This document shows, one piece after another, positions 39,480 to 49,000 of a DNA stretch of 64,000 nt; the first letter of the stretch is position 1, and each line of letters starts with the position of its first letter. A program made the translations under genes and the position numbers. The DNA is from Monarcha castaneiventris obscurior (taxonomy: Eukaryota; Chordata; Aves; Passeriformes; Monarchidae): assembly GCA_026261815.1 (NCBI GenBank), contig JAMPIT010000350.1, forward strand, positions 1,860,001-1,924,000. Direction: 5' to 3'. The notes under the pieces are model-generated. The model was given only the letters and a program-made list of their open reading frames with translations. It was not told the DNA's origin and made no database searches.

Positions 39480-40860
39480 GTTTCTTAAAGACTGGAGGGG
39501 GAGAGAGGTGTCTTTGTAGACAATGAGATTCTCTCTTCAAGAAAACATTAACACACCAGTGAAAAAGAGAGAGCCAGAGGAAAGAGGGGCAACACATCCC
39601 GAATCTGTTCCCAGAATAGAGAAGCCAGATGTCAATTGGCAACTGAATGATGGTGCTTACACTGGAGAGACAAGCACTGATTCCTGGACTTTCTTCCAAC
39701 ACACGAGAATGAAAAAATGGATAAATAGAGAGAGTGAAGATAAAGTACGACATGGTGAACAAGGCCTGGACAATGCAAAGCTAGGAGGGATATCTGCTCA
39801 CACGAGATGTTGTGCATACTGGACTGACAGCATGGGTAAAGCTGATCTCACCTGTATGCACTGAACTGAAGTGGCCATGGGGAAGTCTAGCCTCATGCTG
39901 ATCAGTAATATAAATTCAGACTTACAACTTGACACAACTATTCTGAAGAACAGTAATACTCTGCTTGAAGAAGTGCGTACCTACTCTAAGACTGACATCA
40001 GATGGAGCAGAACAGAGGAGAGAACAGAGAGAAAAGAGGACAAGATCTACCTATATCTCATGTTTCTGCTGAATGGAGACAGCAAAATACAGAGAGATAA
40101 ATGAAAGAGATCTGGGGAGATTGGGGAATGAAGTAAGAGCCAGAAAGTGGAGGGGCAGCAAGAAACCTGAACCACCATCAGAACATCTTAGGTGAAAACA
40201 ACAGGCTAAAGAGAAGGAGCAATCAGAGAAGATACCCTTACACTGGACACAGAAATCTCAAAGCAAGTGAATGGATCTGGGGCAGGGAACGGATTAAAAA
40301 GAGCCTAGAGGAAGCTAGATAACATGCAACAAGAGGAGGGAAAGGCTTCTGGATGATACCTTAAAGGAAGAAAAAAATGGGAACAGGCAAGTAGTGGAAG
40401 TGAAGGCAAGAAAGAGAGCACTGGGCAAGTGCTGATGCCTGTGTAGGATTCCTAAGCAGAACGGGATACAAAAAAATCCCACTACAGGAAGGGCGATCTG
40501 TCATGCATGAAACAAGTGAAATGCAAAGCCTTTAGGGGAACTCAGCAGCAGCTTTAGAGAAAACAAAGCAGGGAGGGTTACTGTGAGACACAGTGATGAG
40601 AACTCCAGGAGGAAAACTGGAGGTAGTCCCAGGGCTAAAGACAGGAAAAAGCAGACGAGAATGGAAAGGAGAATTAGAAGATGAGTGAGAGGAGCTATTT
40701 GGGTAGGGAACGAGCTACAGGAATAGAATAGGGAATCAGGAAGGTAACAGAGGATGTGGCTAGAGGACAACAGAGAGTGGGTCCCAGGAGAGGAGCAGGT
40801 TGGTATAGGACAAGGGGCTGAGGCAGACAGCACGGATTAGGAGCCATGAGCCGTGCTGGC
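39480..40860. other. Purine-biased, A/G-rich stretch
   Basis: For about 1.4 kb the + strand is strikingly rich in A and G, for example AGAACAGAGGAGAGAACAGA near 40008 and GAAAAGAGGACAAG near 40031. Pyrimidine runs are rare until about 40860. No gene, retroelement or clear tandem unit explains it. The frame at 39523-39864 is lysine/glutamate-rich as expected from the composition and is not credible as a gene. Confidence 0.6.
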
Positions 40861-40880
40861 AGCTGGCAGCAGGCACTTGC

Positions 40881-41030
40881 TATTCAGCAAGTCAGGCAGT
40901 AATTAATTAAATCAAGTCAGGCAGCAATCAGTCAGTTAAATCGGGTAACAATGACTCAATTAAGTTGAACTGGGGAACAATGAATTTATTACATCAAAGC
41001 AGGGAACAATGAACCAATTAAATCAGCTGG
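40881..41030. repeat. Degenerate 29-bp tandem repeat, about 5 units
   Basis: Units start at about 40881 (28 bp), 40909 (29), 40938 (24, with a 5-bp loss), 40962 (29) and 40991 (29), plus a partial unit AAATCAGCTGG at 41020. The shared core is close to AAATCAAG.CAGG.A.CAATG followed by a T/A-rich AATT end. The units differ at many positions, so the array is old. Confidence 0.8.
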
Positions 41031-43789
41031 AAGCCTCCACGGGTCCATCCAGAGCCTGGGCTAGATGCCACCAGGGTGGGGGACTTGCTGCAGCCACCCA
41101 CTCCAGGAGAAACATCACCACAGCAACTGAGCATTGCTGCTGACAGCCTTGCTTGTCCCCCTCTGCCCAGAGCAAAGAAGGACACAGCAGTTTACAGGCG
41201 GTCTGATGAAATATTTGTGATAAAACAAAGGGGTGGGGAGATGGAAATTGTCAGTTTCCAAATTAGCAAGTGTTGCAGAAATTACTGGGCTGCCTAAGGA
41301 TGAAGAAAGCTCTGCCTTTCAAATCAGGCTGACGCTGGATATCCAGAGCTGTCAGCTCAAGAAATTGAGAGGCTTTGACGGGTGCCTGATGATTATTTGG
41401 CCTATCCTAACTAGGATGCAGGAGAGGTACACTTTCCAAGGGCATCCTGGAAGAGCATGGCTATGTACTAAAACAGCTGCCCATGCCCATTTTGACATAG
41501 AAAGCGTAAATTATATAGATTGGTGTGAGTCAGGCTGGGCATGTACTGGCAATGCTAAGAACCATTTTCATCCTCTTTTGTTGGTTCCCCATATCATTTG
41601 GGATTGAGGTTTGTTTTTGGCATGGGTTTTGGGGGTTTTTTTGTTCTTTCCTGTTCCTTCTATCTCCACAAGTAGGGGATGTCACTAAGATCACTGAGTT
41701 ACCTTAGCAGGAAAGTAGCCAATATGTTTCTCTTGGGATATTTCATGCATATCAGTAAACTGAAAATAAAAAAGGGAAGGTCTCATTGATGAGGACAACC
41801 CGAGGTCAAAAATATGAGGAAGACAGCCATTTGCCCATTATTTAAGGGAACTGCAATCATAATTGTTCTCTCAGGCACCTGTAAGGCCCTTGCAGGTGAA
41901 AAAATGTACTGCTTTTCAAGGGAGTACAAATGCTTGAGGTGCTGCAATGGTTAATAAACAGGGATATTACATGGGCAACCTTTATCATACAACACATTGT
42001 CATTATAGTAATTATATTGAAAAGGAAATGACTCTTTGGGGTGTTATTTCTGGCTAGATGAGGCCCTGGGATTTGCCCAGAGTGTGTAAATCAGGACCAA
42101 CACAATCCCTGTAGGAATGTTGACCAGTAAATTAAGCTGAAACTAAAAGATGAAGAACGGCTTCCTGGGCAGCATACAACAAAGATGGGGCTTGGTCCAA
42201 GACTTAGTATATATTTTAACAGTACCATGTGTATCCCTGTTATGCCCTAATAAATGTGCCACAGCACAGTGTGAACTTTGAGACACACTGGCACAATAGT
42301 TTCACTCTGAAGGACTGAACATAATTTTCTTTTCCCTCCTCTGAACTGCTAAACAGTCAGAAGGCAAAAAGAGTCTAATTAGAGATGTGAGGGTTTGGAA
42401 AGGAATCAGAAATTTTCAAGAAGAAAACCCTCCTGCTTTCAGTCTGTACCCACAGTGTTTGAGGAGCCGTCTGCCACGGAAAAATGGAAAAGAAACTTCC
42501 TGGGGTTTGGTTTTTTTTTTCTCCTCTTTTATCCCTTCTGAATAATATTAAGACTGAGCAGTTGGACTTGTTCTTGTACAAATCTTCAATCTAATGAAGT
42601 ACATAAAAATTAGGTTAAAATTTCAGTCAACAGTTCTAGTCATTTCAGACTCTGGTTTATTGGTGCTCAGAAGAAAAACTTGACCTATGCCAATATTTCA
42701 AAAAGCATAATTTATATGCTCTACAGGACAGTCAGTGATTGTGATTATGACCTTGACTGTGATTATGACCTTCTAGATGATGACATGCACTATCAAAGAG
42801 ACTGACCTTATCCTAAGTTTGGGCTTCATACCTAAAGCTACTCTTGGGCAATAGGATGTTGTGACAACTATCTCTATTTAAAACAAAAAATATTTTCAAA
42901 CTGCATTATCTTGCAAGGCATCTAGTGACACAAAATTTCTGAGCCTTGTAACTTTAATTTTCCTCTTTGTTTATTTGTCAGTAATGGATGGGGTTTATCC
43001 ATCCCTTTCTTCTCAATTTTTACCTTAAAATCATGTCAATAAACAAAACATACTTAAATGCATTACAGTGCACAGCTGCAGCTATTGCAGGAGAAGGGGT
43101 TGTCATAATTCAAAGTAATCCATTCACATGCATTTATTTCACAGTTTTATCAAACAGTAGTTTTTATATGCTAGCTAAATAACACACTATATTTTTATAT
43201 GCTAGCTAAATAAAGATTCCTCATTTGTAAAGGAGCAAGTACAATTTAACTCTGTTTACTAAGTGGTCAATTACTAAATATATGTCATTTTACCCTCATA
43301 AATAAAAACACTGTGATTAAGACTAGGACTTCCAGTCCTTGAATTTCCAGCAGTGACACATGTCTTATTCTCTCTATCTAATGTCCCTTGAGTCATAATT
43401 TATAATCAAAGAGGGTGCTGATGCTACTGGGTCAGAGAAAGCATTCAACAGATGAGAGTTGAAAAATTACCCAGTAGAGGAGAACCTGGTCCATTTCTCC
43501 CTGCCACTCATTCATCCGGTGCTCTCCACTGTGGTCGCATCTAGGAAATAGATAGTTTGATATTCACTAATTTTGGAAACTCAGAATATCATGTAAGACT
43601 TTTTCTTTGCTGTCAAAACTGGATGCTTCTGCTTTGGGAGAAACACCAGGTATTGACCTCCAACTGTGACATCCTCCCGAAGGCAGTGCAGTGAAGACCT
43701 CAGAGAGCTCCACACTGTACCTCTGCCCATGGCTTACCTCCTTTAGGTTACCTGCCTTTAGGCAACAGTGAGACCCTTAGGGCCTTGTT
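41031..43789. other. Intergenic interval, middle part
   Basis: I see no gene or sizeable repeat. The only local structure is a spaced 22-bp duplication at 43161-43213 and a short doubled TGTGATTATGACCTT near 42739-42772. Confidence 0.6.
43161..43213. repeat. Spaced 22-bp direct duplication (31-bp period)
   Basis: The 22 bp beginning TTTTTATATGCTAGCTAAAT occur at 43161-43182 and again, identically, at 43192-43213, separated by 9 bp. Each contains the NheI-type palindrome GCTAGC and an AT-rich end. Confidence 0.85.
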
Positions 43790-44143
43790 TCCACCAGCTT
43801 TTCCTGGAAAAGACCTTCAAGGTCATTGAGTTCAACCTTTGACCAACACCATATCATAAAGTGCCATGTCCAGTCGTTTCTCCACCACCAGCCCGGGCAG
43901 CCTGTTCCAATGCTTGGCCACCCTCTCAGTGAATAAATTCTTCCTGATGCCCAACATGAATCTCCCCTAGTGCAGCTGGAGGTTATGTCCTCTTCTGTCA
44001 TCAGTCAACTGGGAGAAGAGCCCCACGCCACCTCACTACAACCTCCTTTCAGGCAGTTGTACAGAACAACAAGGTCTCCTCTGAGTCCCCTTTTCTCCAG
44101 GGTAAACACTCCCAGCTCCTTCAAGCTGCTGCTCATAGGACTT
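43790..44143 (-). mobile_element. CR1 fragment, minus strand
   Basis: The + strand reads the reverse complement of the CR1 3' region: AAGACCTTCAAGGTCATTGA, GGGCAGCCTGTTCCAATGCT, AACAACAAGGTCTCCTCTGA and TCTCCAGGGTAAACACTCCC. It is truncated at its 5' side near 44143 and missing the extreme terminal octamers on the left. Confidence 0.9.
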
Positions 44144-44181
44144 AAAATTTTGATTTGTATTTTCATAATATTTCTATTACT

Positions 44182-44222
44182 GGGGGGGGGAAAAAAAAAA
44201 AAAAAAAAAAAAAGAAAAAAAA
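44182..44222. repeat. Poly-G / poly-A homopolymer tract
   Basis: Nine G followed by twenty-three A, one G and eight more A. It is followed by AC-rich CCCAAACCCCAAACC. Tracts of this kind are length-unstable and a common site of sequencing or assembly error. Confidence 0.9.
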
Positions 44223-44734
44223 CCCAAACCCCAAACCTCTTTTTGGAGGCAAACACAGCCTTGAAAAAGAGCACAAAACTTAAAATCCTCTGCTGCAGCT
44301 AAACATACCCAATCTTTAAAGCATTTTGCACCTTAAAATGACACATTCCACTTTTTCAAGGTCACTGAATCAAGCTGGAAGGTGACTGGAGAGAGAACAA
44401 CACATGAGTTCCAGATGTCTCTTCTAAAGCTTTTCTGCCAGTAGGAGATGAGCTTTCCCTTTTGCAAGGTGCAGATGCATGGCCAGGTCCAGAGCCACCT
44501 CCCTTCCTCACACATGCCATACACATGTACCTTGAACGTCATCGGAACACACAACTCCCACAGAAGTCAGCAAGTACAGATAAACTCAGGCCTCAGGTAT
44601 TTATTGCATTTCTAGCTCAGCATCACACCATACACCTTGGGCCTGGTCCTACAGCTGTTCAGTGAACCAATTTCCCTGGGTTCCCCCTGGATGGGGTGTA
44701 ACTCATGAATGGTCCCAGAACTGATCCAGCTTTG

Positions 44735-44800
44735 ACCAATACGTTGGATCACAAGCCTCCTCAGATCTCTTCCAACATGAATTTTCCTATGGTCCTAGTG
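44735..44800 (+). mobile_element. Old CR1 3'-end remnant
   Basis: GTTGGATCACAAGCCTCCTC, then AGATCTCTTCCAACATGAAT and TTTCCTATGGTCCTA parallel the CR1 terminus (GTTGGACTAGATGATCCTCA, then GGTCCCTTCCAACCTGAATT). The match is interrupted and degraded, so the copy is ancient and its left boundary is a guess. Confidence 0.55.
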
Positions 44801-45888
44801 TACAGGTTCCATGGATCTAACTGCAAGGGTAAGAAAGGGTGGTGGAGGAAAGATGAACAGCAGAGAGACAGAGGCTAATGTTTAAACCACAGCTGATGAC
44901 AATTTCTTATCTTTCAAGTATTAGATTCTTTTGTGCTAGAAATTTGTACCTCTTCTTCCTGAACGTGAAATCAAAATTAAGTAACTGATTTTTTACTAAA
45001 GATTTTCTTGGGGATTATTTGTATTCTAGAAGGTGGAAAGACAAGGCAGTAGAATTTCGTTGGAAATCATTCAAGTCCTCATACTCTGAACAAGCACAAA
45101 CACATGCATTTTTCACCTGAAGTCTGAGCAAATGTCCTGTTTGTCCAGTTGTGGTGTACGTTTTCTTTGGAAATTTAGTTAAGAGGTTTACAAACCATTT
45201 ATTTAGTTTGATGTGCCTGTGTGCAAGACAGAATACACTGTTTTGGGCAGGGATTTTTGAACCTAAACTAAATTGTTTCCTCAGCAACTGTATTCCGTGG
45301 AAACAGAAAACTTTCCAAAATAAGTCTTTGCGCTGGCAAATATGCGCAGCTCCGTGAAAGCTTGCGAGTCTGCAGGGCACTGCTGCAGCATTTCAATCAC
45401 ACTCGGAAAACAAACCTCAAAAAGCCAGAAACTACTGGCTCTCCCCTCTGTGTTTGGCCAGTAACTCTTTTAATGATTTCCAGGAGAAAAGACCTGGCTT
45501 TTTTTTTCTGTCCCAAGGCCCTTCTGAATACCTGGATTCCTCAAGACTGAAACGCGACCCTGTTATCTTAAAACAGATAATGCGTTTCCCCTGAACCCCC
45601 CCCCCCCACCAGGTATCTGCGGTTACCTTGCTCTCCCTTCCCCTCACGCTCTCCCCCCGCCACCCCACACCAGCCCCTGTGTGGCGGAAAGCGCCCGGGG
45701 GTCGGATGGGGGCGTTCGCCCCGGGGCGGACACAAGCCCTTCCCACCCCTTACTCTGGCTTTCTCCTCCTCACGTAGGAAGTCCCGCTCGCCACAGCCCC
45801 CTCCGCGGGGCGCAGCAGCGGGGATGGGCGCTGGGCCCGCCCCTGCTTCCCACCGCCGCCTCCACGGGCGGCCGGAGGAGCGGGCCGC

Positions 45889-45945
45889 GGGCGGGGGCGG
45901 GCGGGGGCCGCGTTAAAAGCGGCGGCAGGTGAACGGGGAGGGACC
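45889..45945 (+). promoter_or_regulatory. Core promoter: GC-box cluster and TTAAAA box
   Basis: Overlapping GGGCGG/GGGGCGGG Sp1-type boxes occupy about 45889-45908. They are followed by TTAAAA at 45913-45918, which would place initiation near 45940. A TTAAAA box below GC boxes is also the arrangement reported for the related GJB2 promoter. Orientation is set by the GC boxes lying left of the TTAAAA box and the splice donor to the right. Confidence 0.6.
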
Positions 45946-46084
45946 TTAAAGCTGCGGGGCGGCGAGGCTGGGACCGCCCGCTCCGTAAGCACCGGCGGAG
46001 ACACGCGGATCGCCGCAGCCCGGCCGCGGTGCCGGGAGCTCCCGGCGGGGCGAGCGCCCCTCAGCAGCGGGCGCGCTGAGGCAG
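45940..46084 (+). other. GJB6: Presumed GJB6 non-coding exon 1
   Basis: From the predicted start near 45940 to the donor CAG|GTGAGG (GT at 46085-46086) there is no ATG, consistent with a 5' leader. Joined to the 17 nt of leader in exon 2 it would give about 160 nt free of upstream start codons. The start is estimated from the TTAAAA position, so the left edge may be off by tens of bases. Alternative donors exist, for example CAG|GTGAAC at 45927-45929. Confidence 0.55.
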
Positions 46085-49000
46085 GTGAGGGGCGCCGCGG
46101 GAAGGGAAGGGGCGCGGCGGGGCCGTGTCCCCGGGCAGGTCCCGCCGGGCAGCTGAGGCCGCACTTGTTGCACTCCAGCGCGGGGCCGGGAGCTGTGGTG
46201 GTGCTGCCCGCCGGGGAGGGAGCGGGGCCGGGAGCTGTGGTGGTGCTGCCCGCCGGGGAGGGAGCCGGGCCGGGAGCTGTGGTGGTGCTGCCCGCCGGGG
46301 AGGGAGCGGGGCCGGGAGCGGAGCTGCCGTGTGCGCTGCCCACCCTGCCCCGGCAGGATTTGTCCTTGTTCCGCCAGGATTTACCCTGCTCGGCATGGGC
46401 GCGCTCCGCTTCCCGTCCCCAGCTTGAGCGTCACGGGGAGTGCTCGAGCCCCGCGAGCAGTTTTGGTTGGAAATGCTCGTGTCTCTGTTGGGTACGCGTT
46501 TAATTTACAACGAAATCTGTATTCGCCTCCCAGCAGCTCTCTGTAAGCGCGTTATGTGAAGTACATACGACCAGCTCCAACACCAAGCACAATCAAGGCT
46601 CCTGCAATTACAGGTAATTTGCGGCACGCCTACAGATGTTAAGAGAGCTGCGGAAGGTAAACAGCTTGCATCAGTAAAACTGACAGGTCCTGTGAGTGTC
46701 TGATCACACACTGGAAACATTCCTTAGAATTATAGGGGGAATAGGAAATGAGGTGTGAGTCAGAAATAAATGTATTTCTGAGTATCGGGGCTGGATAAGA
46801 TCGCACAAAGAATGAGTACTTAAGGCCTTAAATAAAACACGAAGGACGTGCTGGAGTAAGGGCAGGAGTGCTTGCTTAGCTCCTGGCACTAGCTGGTAGC
46901 TGGGCATGTTCTGGGCATGACTGTTTTTTCCGTCATCGGGCTTTCCTAGGCTGGGTGTTACTTTCACAGTCTCTTGTGTTGAAGAATCTCTTCCCTGCCC
47001 CCAACAGAGGAAATTATTTCCTTGTCTTGTGCTCCATTAGTTTTCACTACGTAGCCTGGAAATGCTCTTGAGAGAACAGGCAGAGGGTTGAAAGAAGGAA
47101 GTGGCCATGTTTTAAGAATGCTCTTTTAAACCCAGTTTTTGTAACTTTGATCATTAATGGGATTAATGTCTGTGACATGTATGAAATGATATGAGGGTTC
47201 GGGTCCAGATTTGGTTTGGGATCACCACAGTGTATGTGTGTACACTGAGTCAAAAGCAGAATGAAACTTACTTTCATCCTTGATTTTGTTAAAAGGAATT
47301 AGATAATTGCTAATGTCTCTTGGCCTCCACTGCTCAGCCTGGGAACCCTACTTGCCAGATACAGCCTTTGAAGAGCCCCAGTGAAAAGATAGTAGGCAAA
47401 AGGATGTGCATATGATTGTTAGGTCTGTCTTAAGAGAACAAGGCAATTGGTGGGACAAGCCTCAGCCTGGAAGAAGGAGGTACCTCCATGTGTCAGTTAG
47501 GCATTGAAATGTAAATTTCCAGGTGGGCTTTCCAACACATTTCCAGAGCCACAAGATTACATCTGTACTGCATGTGTCAGGGTTTCTAGGAGACTTCAGA
47601 CAGTTCCCTGAACTGTCAGTCTCATAATTGGTAGTACTACATATTGCAGAGCTTCAAAATGGAACAGTAAAACACCATGAATTAAAATATTTCTCTGGAG
47701 AAATTGATTCTGTCCTAACAGAGCCAGTTGTCTCAATTTGCTGAAGCTGAGCCTCTGAAGCCTCTGACAGTGTTGCTGGTTTTCATCCCTTGATGCACAG
47801 CCCAGGTAGATTATTTGGGCAGTCTCATTTATTTTGTGCAAAAAAAGTAATTGTACAGTGGAAAAGGTATAGCAGGCTCTCTCAGTAGCTAGAAAAATAG
47901 GAGCACTTTGGATTATACATACAAGTTCTTCATAACAGTCATTGCATAACTTCAGTGGGTACTTGTGAGTAAAGAGGATGCTTTTACAAGTCGATTCTTG
48001 TAAACAGTTTCATTTAAATCAGTGGTCCCAGACACTGCGTGAAATAGGAGCATGGGTTGAAGCTGTTTTTTCTTTTGATGTTTTCTCTTGTTCTGTTCCT
48101 TGTTGATTTTAATTGTTACTTAATGATGACTGATGCGGTATCTGAAAGGAGAACTGTGACTCTTGCCTGGCTAAACACCAGTTTGTATAAGGAAAACTTG
48201 AAGTGATGATACATGAGGTGAGATAATGTGCTGTCAAAACAGTAGGAATGTGGAAAAAGAGAAACACATCTCCTATTAGTTGATAAAAGAATGTTGAAAC
48301 TAATTCTATTCCTTATCTCACACCTGCATTTCTTCCTGTAATAGAGTTTTAAAAAGGAAGAAGTTGCTTTTGACTTTACTCTTGATGAATGAAATAACAA
48401 AATACATGCTCAAGGAAAAGCTGCAGTGTGGTATAAAATCTTAGTGTTTATAAGTTTAATTAGTGTTTCTAAGAGTGTACAAATTCTGTGTGTGAAAGAA
48501 GACAGACTGTTGCCAATTTTAGAGGAAAAGAGATTTGTAGACAGAATGTAGACATTTGCTTAGGTGTAGGGGGACAGAAATAGGAATTAGGTAACAGCCT
48601 TTAAAAAAAAAGGCAACATAAAAATATTATAACTGTAAAGTTATTTTGATGACCAGGAGCAGGGTACAGTATCTCTAAAACTTTCTTTAAAATATGGAAA
48701 ATAGGACACTTGTATCAGCGAAGACACAGTCCTTGGGAATTCGGCTTTCTTCCAAAGCAAGAAGCCTTAAGCATGCTTTGAAGGAAAGGTTTACAGGGGA
48801 AAACGGTTGAGACAGGCTAAATTCTAGTAGGACTTGTGCTGTCTTGTTATGCCTTCAAGTGTGACTTCTGATTTCCTGTTTTGTATGAGTGGAATGAATT
48901 TTGTGCAGAGATATTCTGGAGGATAGTAATCCTCCAGTTACACTTGCAGGCTAGTGAGATAGATATGGATATTTCCAAGCATCCTTGGAAAATGACTTAG

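Larger units (their letters stand above)
45590..46470. promoter_or_regulatory. CpG island at the presumed GJB6 5' end
   Basis: After tens of kilobases of CpG-poor DNA the sequence becomes very GC-rich and CpG-dense from a run of twelve C (45596-45607) to about 46470, then drops back abruptly. It is the only CpG island in the window. It lies about 9.6 kb upstream of the GJB6 coding exon on the correct side, and connexin beta genes usually have a non-coding first exon separated by one intron. I therefore assign it to GJB6. A bidirectional or separate non-coding promoter is not excluded. Confidence 0.85.

Noticed and set aside
39523..39864. 113-residue charged frame in the purine-rich tract
   Set aside because: Its Lys/Glu/Arg content follows directly from the A/G-rich composition; no domain is visible.
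45750..46343. 197-residue minus-strand open frame across the CpG island
   Set aside because: It is a Pro/Ala/Arg-rich by-product of GC-rich sequence and of the 42-bp repeat, whose period is a multiple of three. It runs opposite to the inferred promoter and has no family resemblance.
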